Positions 1-8,697 of a DNA stretch of 64,000 nt are shown in pieces (position 1 is the stretch's first letter; the number at the start of each line of letters is the position of its first letter). Below the pieces are notes generated by a model. That model worked only from the letters and a program-made list of their open reading frames with translations, had not been told where the DNA came from and did no database searches. This DNA comes from JAXLQL01 sp046331625 (lineage in GTDB: Bacteria; Acidobacteriota; Terriglobia; Bryobacterales; Bryobacteraceae). The stretch lies in the NCBI GenBank assembly GCA_046331625.1, contig JAXLQL010000001.1, positions 662,308 through 726,307 of the forward strand, read 5' to 3'. The position numbers and the translations under genes are program-made.

Positions 1-2148
1 TCGTCGGGCGACGGTCCGACGTACAGCACCAACTACAACACGGCGGTGAACACCGTCTACACGTTCAACCCCACCACGATCTTGAACCTCAGCTACGGAT
101 TCGCACGCAAGATTTCGCACCGCGATCCGTTCTCGCAAGGAATCGACCTGCGCGCGCTGGGATTTCCCGCGGCGGTGGTGCAAGCCGCGTCGGAGCAGAA
201 CTTCGAATTTCCACGAGTCGACATCGGCGGCAACAACGGCGTGGCTTCCCTCGGACAAGCGACGTTCACCACGCTCCGGATCCAATCGTACTCGCATGAC
301 CTGCGCGGCGACATGACCAAGGTGCACGGCGCGCACACGTTGAAATTCGGCGCCGAGTTCCGCAAGCTGTTCATGAACTTCCGCCAGCACGGGCAACCCT
401 CCGGTTCATACTCCTTCGGCAACAACTGGACACAGCGCCAAGTGGGCGGAGCCAATTCCGCTACCGAAGGCGCGGGATTCGCGTCGTTCCTGTTGGGCAT
501 GCTGAACGGAGGACAGATCGAACATACGTTCGCCATCGCCACGTCTAGCAACTACTTCGGCACGTACTTCCAAGACGATTGGCGCGTCACCAAACGGTTG
601 ACGCTCAACATCGGCATGCGCTGGGACGTGGATCAGCCGCGCACGGAACGCTTCAACCGGCTGAGCTATTTCGATATCACTGCGCCTTCGCCCATCGCAG
701 GCAAGGTTCCGGGCTTCAACAATCTCGTGGGCCAGATGAACTTCGTCGCCGACGGGCACCGGCGGCAGACGCCGACCGATCGGAACAACTGGGGTCCGCG
801 TTTCGGCTTCGCCTTCCAGATCAATCAGAAGACCGTATTCCGCGGCGCGTATGGAATTCTCTACTCGCCTTCCGTGCTGCAAGCGTCGGGAACGTCCGGC
901 AGCTCCGGTACGCAGGGCTTCACCAGCACCACCGGAATCAACTTCACGTTCGACGGCGGCGTCACGGCGGCAGCTTCATTGCGCGATCCGTTCCCGAGCG
1001 GCTTCAACCGGCCGCTGGGCGTAGCGGGTGGTCCCTCGACGCAGTTGGGACTCGGCATCGGCGACAGCTTTTTCAACGACTATGTGAATCCGATCGTGCA
1101 GGAGTGGAACGCAACGCTGCAGCGCGACCTGGGCAAGGGATTCCTTGTCGAGGCGGGCTATCTCGCCAACAAGGGCAACCACTTGATCGACGGAGAGAGC
1201 AACATGACGTACAACCAATTGCCGGCTTCGTACTTCTCGCTCGGCAATCAACTGCTCGGATCGAACACCGTCCCCAATCCCTTCGCAGCCGTCATCACCA
1301 ACCCGACCTCGTCCCTTTCGCAGCCTCGCGTGGCCTATTCGCAATTACTGCGGCCGTATCCGCAGTACACGAGCGTGAACGGATTCCGCAAGCCGCAAGG
1401 CAACTCGATCTACCACGCCTTCACGCTCGGCGTGACCAAGCGCTACTCGCACGGCCTGAACCTGCAGGTGAGCTACACGGCCGGCAAGCTGATTGACGAC
1501 GTGTCACAAACGGTCACGTTCCTCGGCGCGGCGGGCACCAAGCAGGACTTCTACAACCGCAAAGGCGAGCGCTCCATCTCGGCGCAAGACGTCTCACAGC
1601 GGTTCGTGATGAGCGCCAATTACGAACTGCCGTTCGGCAAGGGACGCATGCTGCTGAACCACATGCCAAAGGCGGCCGAATATGTTTTGGGCGGATGGCA
1701 GGTGAACGGCATCGTCACGTTCCAGACCGGGCTTCCGCTCCAGATCGGGAACAACGGCAACTTCACCAATCTCGGCTCGCCGGGCCAGCGACCGAACAAC
1801 AACGGCACTTCGGCCAAGAAGACGGGTCCCGTCGAGGACCGGCTGAACAACTACTTCGACCAGTCAGTGTTCTCGCAAGCCGGTAACTTCACGTTCGGCA
1901 ACACCTCGCGCACTTCGCCTGACCTCCGAGGTCTTGGAAATCGCGACTTCGACGCGTCGCTGTTCAAGCGCTTCTTCTTCAAGGAAACCGCGAACGTCGA
2001 GTTCCGCGCCGAAGCGTTCAACGCGTTCAATCACCCGGTTTGGAATGGTCCGGGAACGACGGTGAACACGCCGGGCTCGTTCGGTGTAGTGAACTCGAAG
2101 GGCGGCCAGCGACGGCAGTATCAGTTGGCGTTGCGAGTCCAGTTCTGA
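1..2148 (+). CDS. Oar-like TonB-dependent receptor, C-terminal part (5' end outside window)
   Basis: The reading frame is already open at base 1 and runs about 715 codons to a stop, so the gene begins upstream; the GTG at 46 is only an internal codon. The protein is rich in aromatic and Asn/Gly residues and shows the alternating strand pattern of an outer-membrane beta-barrel. Signature segments match the second full-length receptor in this window (12108-15698): DDWRVTKRLTLNIGMRWD, WGPRFGFAF, and a terminal FRAEAFNAFNHP followed by an aromatic C-terminus (RVQF). The family is the Oar/CarboxypepD_reg TonB-dependent receptors, abundant in Solibacter-type Acidobacteriota and thought to import oligosaccharides or other large nutrients; the substrate here is unknown. 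The missing N-terminus should carry a signal peptide, a carboxypeptidase-regulatory-like domain and the plug. Confidence 0.9.
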   Translation, partial: SSGDGPTYSTNYNTAVNTVYTFNPTTILNLSYGFARKISHRDPFSQGIDLRALGFPAAVVQAASEQNFEFPRVDIGGNNGVASLGQATFTTLRIQSYSHDLRGDMTKVHGAHTLKFGAEFRKLFMNFRQHGQPSGSYSFGNNWTQRQVGGANSATEGAGFASFLLGMLNGGQIEHTFAIATSSNYFGTYFQDDWRVTKRLTLNIGMRWDVDQPRTERFNRLSYFDITAPSPIAGKVPGFNNLVGQMNFVADGHRRQTPTDRNNWGPRFGFAFQINQKTVFRGAYGILYSPSVLQASGTSGSSGTQGFTSTTGINFTFDGGVTAAASLRDPFPSGFNRPLGVAGGPSTQLGLGIGDSFFNDYVNPIVQEWNATLQRDLGKGFLVEAGYLANKGNHLIDGESNMTYNQLPASYFSLGNQLLGSNTVPNPFAAVITNPTSSLSQPRVAYSQLLRPYPQYTSVNGFRKPQGNSIYHAFTLGVTKRYSHGLNLQVSYTAGKLIDDVSQTVTFLGAAGTKQDFYNRKGERSISAQDVSQRFVMSANYELPFGKGRMLLNHMPKAAEYVLGGWQVNGIVTFQTGLPLQIGNNGNFTNLGSPGQRPNNNGTSAKKTGPVEDRLNNYFDQSVFSQAGNFTFGNTSRTSPDLRGLGNRDFDASLFKRFFFKETANVEFRAEAFNAFNHPVWNGPGTTVNTPGSFGVVNSKGGQRRQYQLALRVQF

Positions 2149-2483
2149 GGCGAAAGCACTGCGCCGAGCCGCGGTCGCGAGGATGCTATGACTTGCTCGT
2201 GTGTGGCGCGATGCGGGCTGGAAGCTGAGGCGAGCGCAGCAAATCGCATGGAGTTTGTAGGTCGATTCAAGAGTGGCGATATCCAGCCCGTGACGGCAAC
2301 TTCGTGCTGCCTTGATGAGGAATGCCTAATTTCCCTCGAGAGCGGCTCACTCATCGCCTTCTTCGACCTCGGAGCGGTTGCCGATTAGAATCCGAGGCTA
2401 CAGAATTCTCAGGCGGAAGCTGTGACAAGGCCACTCGAGGCGAGCGGTCTTGCCGCTACTCCGCGCAGAACCTCAATCCCGCG
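2149..2483. other. Intergenic region between convergent genes
   Basis: This 335-base stretch separates the receptor gene from the convergent SGNH hydrolase gene. Short open frames cross it but none has a convincing ribosome binding site, codon pattern or recognisable protein. I see no tRNA, no clear rho-independent terminator and no copy of the hairpin repeat found elsewhere in the window. Confidence 0.5.
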
Positions 2484-3203
2484 CTACGGCACGAACAACC
2501 GGCACACCTGACTCTCGGAATCGAAGATCCCCAGTTCCCGAAACAGGAGGTGTGCCATGGCGACATGACCCACGTTGTTCGGATGGATGCTTCCATCGTT
2601 GAGCAGATACAGCACGTCCTTGCGGCCGGTCCGCGTCTCTGCCCAGTGCTTGTAGTGATCCACCAGCGGCAACCCGTGCTTGGCCGCCAACTCGCGAATG
2701 ATCGCGACGTAGGCGGGCAGGTCTTTCCGCGAAGCGCCCGAGTTGATCTCCACGATCGTGTTCATCGTATGCAGAATCAACTTCGACCCAGTCGCGCTGA
2801 TCTTCGATACCAGTTCCTCGAGATTCGCGCGGAACATCTCGCGCCCACCCGGACCCTTGCCGCAATCGTTCATCCCCATCATCAGTGAAACCACGCTTGG
2901 CTGAAAACGAGCCACGCGCCAGCCGAACCGCTTCAGCAATCCAGCCGTCGTGTCTCCGCTGATGCCCGTGTTGATCACGATATCTTGCGGCCTCGCCATC
3001 TCGAATCGGATCCGCTCGCTGAAGTGCTCCACATAGCTGCGCCATCCGAAGGTGTGGAGCGCGCCATGCGTGATGCTGTCGCCCGTAAAGACCCAGGTCA
3101 GCGGTTCTTTTCCCGTGAGCAGCGCACGAACCGGCGCGAAAGAGTCAGCCGCTGGTGACTGCGCCAGCGCGGGAATCGTGCCCAAGAAAGCTCTTCTCTG
3201 CAT
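2484..3203 (-). CDS. SGNH/GDSL-family hydrolase (secreted esterase-like)
   Basis: This 239-residue protein carries the SGNH blocks: GDSIT with nucleophile Ser43 (block I), NTGISGDTT near residues 78-86 (block II), GMNDC with Asn112 (block III), and NDGSIHPN with Asp203 and His207 (block V). SGNH enzymes are serine hydrolases acting on lipid, carbohydrate or acetyl esters; the substrate cannot be told from sequence. The N-terminus MQRRAFLGTIPALAQS looks like a short Tat-like or Sec signal. The gene follows 3224-4447 on the same strand after about 20 bases, so the two are probably co-transcribed. Confidence 0.85.
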   Translation of the reverse strand: MQRRAFLGTIPALAQSPAADSFAPVRALLTGKEPLTWVFTGDSITHGALHTFGWRSYVEHFSERIRFEMARPQDIVINTGISGDTTAGLLKRFGWRVARFQPSVVSLMMGMNDCGKGPGGREMFRANLEELVSKISATGSKLILHTMNTIVEINSGASRKDLPAYVAIIRELAAKHGLPLVDHYKHWAETRTGRKDVLYLLNDGSIHPNNVGHVAMAHLLFRELGIFDSESQVCRLFVP

Positions 3204-3223
3204 CTGCCCATGATAGACGCCGG

Positions 3224-4447
3224 CTACTGCCGCAGTTTGCTATCGATGTCAGCCGTGATATGCGCGAACGTCGACGGATCCTGCAGCAAGCTCCGCAATC
3301 CCGCCGCCCCATGGTGCTGGATCAGCAGATCCGCCGCCATGTACGCCGCCGCATAAGCCGCGCGCGCATTGGTTTCGCTCATCATCGCGAACGTCTGGCT
3401 CATCTTGTCGAGCGGCGGCAGCCCGCCCGTACGAGCCAGTTCCTTCACGAATGCCCGATCCCTCGGATCGATTCCTCCACCCGAGAATTTCTGCGCCAAC
3501 CCCTCGTGCAGCCATGCCGGCCACCGGCCCACTTTCGCCAGACATGCATGAACCACCTCATGTGCAAGCGTACGCTCGGTCTCGGCGCCCGGCTTGGCTT
3601 CGAGCAACGCCACCCGGATCTTGCCGTCGAACAACCCGCCGCTCCACTCCGCCGCGCCAGTCGTGCGCATGTAGTCTTCCCTGGTCTGCACCACCGCAGT
3701 CAAGCGGCCCTTCGCCTCACACCCGATCTGTTCGGAGACGCGCGCATATTCGCGGTCCAGCACGGACAGCAGATCGCGCGCCTGCTCGGGCCGGATCACG
3801 CTCTCGTCATAGCGCAGAATGAACCGCGCACCGGTCGCCTGGCGAGCACTGCGGTCGCCGGCCAATTCCCGGCGCGCCCGATCCGCCAATGACTGCGCTC
3901 CGGGGTCGCGTTCGGAGGCTGGAATGCGATCCCAGTACTCCACCGCTTCCTTCGCGCGATCGGCATAGTAGGCCGCCGCGATGCCGAGCTTCAAGAGGGA
4001 CGCATTGGCGGGCTGGCGCGACAGCTTCTCTTCGATCAGTCTCAACGCATCCGCAGCTTCTCCCTGGGCGATCATCTTGCTCACCTTCGCGCCGAAGTCG
4101 CCGAGCGCAACATCGGAGAGCTGCAACTGGACCTTCGGCGGACCCGCTCCGGCCAGGCCGGCGGAACTCCCTCCGCCGGTCATTCCGGCATTGCGCCGCC
4201 CTTGTTCGAAGTCCTCCGTCCGGCCCACTACGCGCGCCGGCAGGTATCCCTCGACCGTCTGGCCACCCGACGTGACCGCGACCTTGAAACAAGTTCCTGA
4301 CTCTCCGTTGAACGCGAATCGGACCTCGGCTTGGTCCCCGCGATTCACCGTGGCAAGCTGCCGTGCTGAAGGGTCGCACGCCGAACGCAGCGCCGCGCCG
4401 TCTTCGAGAATCGTCTGCACCGCCAACAGAACAGGCAGAAAGCCCAT
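3224..4447 (-). CDS. Peptidase MA-like (gluzincin-type) metalloprotein with N-terminal signal and helical repeats
   Basis: This 407-residue protein begins with a hydrophobic signal-like stretch (MGFLPVLLAVQT). Residues about 30-75 look like a small SH3-like beta domain. A Gly/Ser-rich linker follows (85-105), then a TPR-like helical segment (about 115-200). The C-terminal half holds HEVVH at residues 296-300 with a downstream HEGLA (Glu315), the HExxH plus Glu arrangement of gluzincin metallopeptidases, closest in style to the peptidase MA-like superfamily. It is probably an exported zinc protease; no substrate is indicated. It is the first gene of a minus-strand pair with the SGNH hydrolase and is divergent from the esterase at 4546 across a 98-base promoter region. 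Confidence 0.7.
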   Translation of the reverse strand: MGFLPVLLAVQTILEDGAALRSACDPSARQLATVNRGDQAEVRFAFNGESGTCFKVAVTSGGQTVEGYLPARVVGRTEDFEQGRRNAGMTGGGSSAGLAGAGPPKVQLQLSDVALGDFGAKVSKMIAQGEAADALRLIEEKLSRQPANASLLKLGIAAAYYADRAKEAVEYWDRIPASERDPGAQSLADRARRELAGDRSARQATGARFILRYDESVIRPEQARDLLSVLDREYARVSEQIGCEAKGRLTAVVQTREDYMRTTGAAEWSGGLFDGKIRVALLEAKPGAETERTLAHEVVHACLAKVGRWPAWLHEGLAQKFSGGGIDPRDRAFVKELARTGGLPPLDKMSQTFAMMSETNARAAYAAAYMAADLLIQHHGAAGLRSLLQDPSTFAHITADIDSKLRQ

Positions 4448-4545
4448 ACTGGCACTCTACGCAATCTCTCGCTTTCGGTCTCTCGGGCGAATCGCCTGTT
4501 CCCGGCTTGTTCTTTGCTTACCGCGATTGCTAGCATGGTTCGGTC

Positions 4546-5778
4546 ATGAGAGGAAAACTCGTCCTCGCTGCGTGCGCTGCCGCCGCGTTCGGGCAGCAAA
4601 TCGTGGAGCAAGAAGGCCTCGAATACTGGAATGTGGAGGGCCACCGTCTGGCTCTCGACGTCGCCCGGCCAGCCGCCGAAGGGCGCTATCCCGGCATCGT
4701 CCTCGTGCATGGAGGTGGATTTTCGGCGGGCAATCGCGAAGGCATGATGCCCATGGCGCGCAAGCTGGCCGCCCGCGGATACGTCGCAGCCAGCATGTCG
4801 TACCGGCTCACGCCCGCGGCGCAATTTCCCGCCCAGATCTACGATGCCAAGGCCGCCGTCCGCTTCCTCCGAGCCAACGCGGCGCGGCTGGCGCTCGACC
4901 CCGATCACATCGGAACCGTAGGCGTTTCCGCCGGTGGAACCATCTCGCTCCTACTCGGCGTCATGCGCGGCATTCCAGCGATGGAAGGTCCCGGCCCATG
5001 GCGCGAGTTCTCGAGTGACGTGCAATGCGTGGTGAACCTCTATGGCCGCTCCGACCTCACCGCCTCCTACGGTGGCAGCCGAAACGCCGCCACCGCCCTT
5101 CCTCCCCTCGTCGGCGGCGAACTGCCCTGGGCTCGCGACGCGCACCTGCGGGCCAGCCCGCTTTCTTGGATCACGCCGCTTTCCTCTCCCATCCTCACCA
5201 TTCACGGAACGCTCGATCTCAATGTCCCGTACCCGCAGTCAGTCGTCTTCCATGAACGGCTGCGCGCCGTAGGAGTAGAGTCGGAACTCGAGACCATCGA
5301 AGGCGCCGGGCACGGCTTCGCGGGTGCGAACCAGGAACGCGCCGACCGGCGCATGTACGAGTACTTTGACCGCATGCTGAAGCCGAAACAAGACCGGCGG
5401 AAATTGCTTTTGACCACCGTCGAGGGCGAACGTCTCACCGTCGGATGGCCGTCTGGCCGCATCCTCGAACGCGCTGGCGGCGTTTCCAGGAGCGCTACGT
5501 TGCCTGCCGAGATGCAGGCTCCAGCCGGAACGACGTTGCGAATCCAACCGCGGGAGATCATCGAGACCGATGCTTCGGGGAAAGTGATTCGAACGGTGGG
5601 GGGCGAGAAAGGGCCGGTGCGGCTGGCGTCGATTTCCGCCCTGGCAACATCGGGTACGGGCTTGTGGATCGCCGACGCGGGCGCGCACCGCATCATCGAA
5701 GTCGACCGTCTCGGCCGTGTCATCGCCGAAACACGCGAGTTCGCCCATCGGATCATGTCCATCGAGGTGCTTCCTTGA
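4546..5778 (+). CDS. Alpha/beta-hydrolase esterase (BD-FAE/dienelactone-hydrolase-like) with C-terminal NHL-like tail
   Basis: The first ~285 residues form an alpha/beta hydrolase: oxyanion-hole HGGGFSAG near residue 55, nucleophile elbow GVSAGG (Ser128), acid Asp in HGTLDLNVP and His in GAGHGF. This is the pattern of carboxylesterases of the acetyl/feruloyl esterase type. About 110 further residues (from KLLLTTVEGE) contain GLWIADAGAHRIIEVD, which resembles one blade of an NHL/SMP-30 propeller, an unusual extension. The N-terminus (MRGKLVLAACAAAAFGQQ) is a signal peptide. The gene leads a three-gene coupled operon: its TGA overlaps the TTG start of the beta-lactamase-like gene, followed directly by a sulfatase. 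Confidence 0.85.
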   Translation: MRGKLVLAACAAAAFGQQIVEQEGLEYWNVEGHRLALDVARPAAEGRYPGIVLVHGGGFSAGNREGMMPMARKLAARGYVAASMSYRLTPAAQFPAQIYDAKAAVRFLRANAARLALDPDHIGTVGVSAGGTISLLLGVMRGIPAMEGPGPWREFSSDVQCVVNLYGRSDLTASYGGSRNAATALPPLVGGELPWARDAHLRASPLSWITPLSSPILTIHGTLDLNVPYPQSVVFHERLRAVGVESELETIEGAGHGFAGANQERADRRMYEYFDRMLKPKQDRRKLLLTTVEGERLTVGWPSGRILERAGGVSRSATLPAEMQAPAGTTLRIQPREIIETDASGKVIRTVGGEKGPVRLASISALATSGTGLWIADAGAHRIIEVDRLGRVIAETREFAHRIMSIEVLP

Positions 5779-6659
5779 GACTTCGGTTCGCTTTCTGCCT
5801 GCTGGGAGCAGTGGCCTTTTCCGCCGCCCCGCCCGAGCCCGTGGCCGCCAAGATCGGATCGTTCGAAGGAACGGTCAGCCTCTACGCCAAGAACCTCGAT
5901 ACGGGCAAGGCCATCGGCGTTCGAGAAGACGAACCCGTGCGCACGGCGAGCACCATCAAGCTTCCGATTCTTTGTGCTCTGTATTCGGCCGTGCAGCAAG
6001 GCAAGGTCCGCTGGACCGAGTTGCTCACGCTCTACGAACCGGAGAAAGTCAGCGGATCGGGAGTGATCCGCGAATTCTCGCACGGACTCAAGTTCCCCGT
6101 TCGAGATCTCGCCTCGATGATGATCGTGGTGAGTGACAACACTGCCACCAACATGATCCTCGATCGCATTTCCACTGACTTCGTCAACGCGGAGATGGAG
6201 CAACTGGGCTTGCGCCGCACGCGTAGCCTGCGCAAGATCCTCGGAGATGGAACTGATCTCAAGTCCACCGTGAGCGGCGTGAGCAAAGAGGGCGCGCTCG
6301 AAGAGAACCAGAAGTACGGCATCGGCGTCTCCACGCCGGCCGAAATGGTGATGTTGCTCGAGAAGATCGAGCGCGGGCAGATGGTCAGTCCGGCCGCCTC
6401 TCGCGAAATGATCGCGATGCTCAAGCGCCAGCAGTACAAAGACGGCATCGGCCGCCGCACGCGCCACGCAGTGGCTAGCAAATCGGGCGCGCTCGACGCG
6501 CTCCGCAGCGACGTCGGCATCGTCTACTCGCCCGGCGGCCGCATCGCGATGGCGATCACGGTCGACGGCATGCCGAAGATCGATTACAGCGCCGACAACG
6601 CCGGAAACATCCTGATTGCCGATCTGGCAACGATGCTGGTGGATTTGCTGCGCAGGTAG
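5775..6659 (+). CDS. Class A beta-lactamase-like serine hydrolase
   Basis: I start this gene at the TTG at 5775, which overlaps the upstream TGA and gives an apt signal peptide (MRLRFAFCLLGAVAFSAAPP); the frame is open further upstream but there lies inside the esterase gene. The 294-residue product has the three active-site boxes of class A serine beta-lactamases: STIK (Ser59, Lys62), SDN (120-122) and KSG (236-238). The omega-loop Glu is not obvious at the usual distance after SDN, so true beta-lactam hydrolysis is uncertain; related proteins act as esterases or D,D-peptidases. It should be periplasmic. Position between an esterase and a sulfatase suggests a role in their catabolic operon, not necessarily resistance. 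Confidence 0.82.
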   Translation: MRLRFAFCLLGAVAFSAAPPEPVAAKIGSFEGTVSLYAKNLDTGKAIGVREDEPVRTASTIKLPILCALYSAVQQGKVRWTELLTLYEPEKVSGSGVIREFSHGLKFPVRDLASMMIVVSDNTATNMILDRISTDFVNAEMEQLGLRRTRSLRKILGDGTDLKSTVSGVSKEGALEENQKYGIGVSTPAEMVMLLEKIERGQMVSPAASREMIAMLKRQQYKDGIGRRTRHAVASKSGALDALRSDVGIVYSPGGRIAMAITVDGMPKIDYSADNAGNILIADLATMLVDLLRR

Positions 6660-6661
6660 GG

Positions 6662-8056
6662 ATGGACGAAGTTCACTCGAGCTCCCGACGAAGCTTCGTT
6701 GCCCAAGCTGCGGTTGCCGCCGCCTCGGCGGGAGCCGGCCCGCCGCGCCGGCCGAATATCCTGCTTCTGTTTCCCGACCAACTCCGAGGAGACTGGATCG
6801 GGAATCCAGCGATCCCGGTCAGGACGCCGAATCTCGACGCGCTCGGGCGCCGGGGGATGCGTTTCACGCGAGCCGTGGTGGGCTCCCCCGTCTGCGCACC
6901 TTCGCGCGCGTGCCTGGCATCGGGTCGCGAGTATGACGGCTGTGGCGTGATCAACAACGCCTATGACTATCCGACCGGGCAGAGCACCTACTATCGCATC
7001 CTGCGCGATCACGGGTATCACACGATGGCGTGCGGCAAAATCGATCTCCACAAGAAGACTCTCTACTGGGGCCTCGACGGAAAGCACCGGCTCGACGAGT
7101 GGGGATTCTCCGGCGGCGTCGACAACGCTGGAAAGCGAGACGCCACGCGCAGCGGTGCCGTGGAGCCCAAGGATCCGTTCATGGCGTTCCTGCATGGGCG
7201 CGGCCTCGCCGCCCGACATGTGGCCGACTACTCCAGCCGCAAGGACTATTCCGCCACTTTCCCCACTCCCCTGCCCGACGACGCATATTGCGACAACTGG
7301 CTCGCCAACAACGGGCTCGAACTGCTGCGGCGGTCTCCCCGAGGCAAGCCGTGGCACCTGGCGGTGAACTTCTGCGGTCCGCATGAACCGATGGACATCA
7401 CCGCCGGTATGGAGAAGCGCGTTCGCGGGCGGGAGTTCCCGCAGCCGAACCGCAACACGCAGTTTCCCGCATCCACGCACACCGCGATTCGACAGAACTA
7501 TGCGGCCATGATCGAAAACATCGACCGTTGGGTGGGTATCTACATGGCCGAACTTCGCCGGCGCGGCGAACTCGACAACACGATCGTCGTCTTCAGCAGC
7601 GACCACGGGGAGATGCTCGGCGATCATGATCGCTGGGAGAAGCCGGTGCCGTATCAGGCGTCCGTTGGCGTGCCGTTGATCGTAGCCGGGCCGGGCGAAA
7701 CCAGCGACGCGCTGGTCAGCGTGGTGGATTTCGCGGCCACATTTCTCGACTACGCCGGAGTGGGCGTGCCCCGGGATATGGACAGCCGCTCACTGCGTGC
7801 GGTACTCGAGCGCCGCACCCGCAGCCATCGCGAGTACGTGTTGTCAGGGCTGAACCATTGGCGCATGGTTCAGGATGGCCGCTATAAGTTGATCACAGGC
7901 TTCGACGACACGAAGCCACGAGATCAGCAGGGACCTGAAGCCAAGAACCGGCCGCCGATTCTCTTTGACCATTCGAGTGACCCACTCGAAAACGAGAATG
8001 CCGCCGCGCGGAACGAAGAACAGGTCAACCGGTTATCGAAGCTTTTGCGCGGATAG
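6662..8056 (+). CDS. Sulfatase of the formylglycine (Cys) type
   Basis: This 464-residue alkaline-phosphatase-superfamily protein has the classical sulfatase signature VCAPSRACLASGR, with Cys78 in C-x-P-S-R, the cysteine converted to formylglycine by a sulfatase-maturing enzyme. The metal-binding FPDQ near residue 39 and SSDHGEMLGDHD in the second half complete the site. An N-terminal SSRRSFVAQAAVAAASAGA is a likely Tat signal, so it is probably exported. It would hydrolyse sulfate esters, most likely on a sulfated glycan; the exact substrate is unknown. The ATG lies three bases after the stop of the beta-lactamase-like gene, with an AGGTAGGG ribosome binding site overlapping that stop. Confidence 0.93.
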   Translation: MDEVHSSSRRSFVAQAAVAAASAGAGPPRRPNILLLFPDQLRGDWIGNPAIPVRTPNLDALGRRGMRFTRAVVGSPVCAPSRACLASGREYDGCGVINNAYDYPTGQSTYYRILRDHGYHTMACGKIDLHKKTLYWGLDGKHRLDEWGFSGGVDNAGKRDATRSGAVEPKDPFMAFLHGRGLAARHVADYSSRKDYSATFPTPLPDDAYCDNWLANNGLELLRRSPRGKPWHLAVNFCGPHEPMDITAGMEKRVRGREFPQPNRNTQFPASTHTAIRQNYAAMIENIDRWVGIYMAELRRRGELDNTIVVFSSDHGEMLGDHDRWEKPVPYQASVGVPLIVAGPGETSDALVSVVDFAATFLDYAGVGVPRDMDSRSLRAVLERRTRSHREYVLSGLNHWRMVQDGRYKLITGFDDTKPRDQQGPEAKNRPPILFDHSSDPLENENAAARNEEQVNRLSKLLRG

Positions 8057-8058
8057 TT

Positions 8059-8688
8059 CTACTGCGCCAGCGGACTATCGAAGGAGAAGCCGAACAGCCG
8101 CGGATTTTCCCCAATCACCGCCGCCGACACGATATAGAACACGTAGTCGTATGTCTCCCGCGGCAGCTTGTCTCGATGGTTCGCGAGCAGCTTCCAGAAG
8201 TTGCGCTCCCTCGGATTGGCCGGCATGCTCCGCACCAACGGCAGCACCTGATCCTCGCCCCAGTTGTAACAGGCCATCACCAGCAGCCCCGATGCCTGTG
8301 CGTCGGTACTGTAGAGGTCCTTGATGTAGCGCGCGGCGGCCTGCGTCGCCTTCAGCCAATCGTGTCTCCCATCGGCCGGGTCCGGCCGCGGCAGATCCAC
8401 CAAAGGACCAGCTTTGAGCCCGTACTCCACCCCCGTCTTCGGGATGAACTGCCACATCCCCTTCGCGATCCCGTAGCGCGTCTTCGGGCCGCTTGCGAAC
8501 GGATCGAAATTGCTTTCCTGCATCGCCAGATACAAGAACTGCGGCGGCAGTTGATGCGAGAGAAATTCCGAGGAAATCGGACGCACGTAGCCCTTGTCGA
8601 GGGCTAGCTTCAGGTCGGCTTCATATCGCCCCGTGGAGCGCCACTTGGCGATGTAGGCCTCCACTTCATTCAGGAACGCAGGCGGCAT
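8059..8688 (-). CDS. Lytic transglycosylase, SLT domain
   Basis: This 209-residue protein contains a Slt70/MltE-like domain: LAMQESNFDP supplies catalytic Glu58, followed by GIAKGMWQFIPKTGVEYGL (G-x-WQ-f motif) and LVMACYNWGEDQV. Such enzymes cleave the peptidoglycan MurNAc-GlcNAc bond with 1,6-anhydro product formation. No signal peptide is visible at this start. The gene follows the FHA-domain gene with only nine bases between them, so the two are co-transcribed; the membrane-anchored FHA protein may couple a phosphorylation signal to wall turnover (inference). The stop is three bases from that of the convergent sulfatase gene. Confidence 0.88.
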   Translation of the reverse strand: MPPAFLNEVEAYIAKWRSTGRYEADLKLALDKGYVRPISSEFLSHQLPPQFLYLAMQESNFDPFASGPKTRYGIAKGMWQFIPKTGVEYGLKAGPLVDLPRPDPADGRHDWLKATQAAARYIKDLYSTDAQASGLLVMACYNWGEDQVLPLVRSMPANPRERNFWKLLANHRDKLPRETYDYVFYIVSAAVIGENPRLFGFSFDSPLAQ

Positions 8689-8697
8689 GTCCAGTTC

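Noticed and set aside
5445..5774. Upstream extension of the beta-lactamase-like frame
   Set aside because: It lies fully inside the esterase gene, gives an Arg-rich leader, and the TTG at 5775 yields a proper signal peptide and overlap start.
5775..6659. Antibiotic resistance beta-lactamase
   Set aside because: The active-site boxes fit the superfamily, but the omega-loop Glu is unclear and the operon context is catabolic, so I do not claim resistance.
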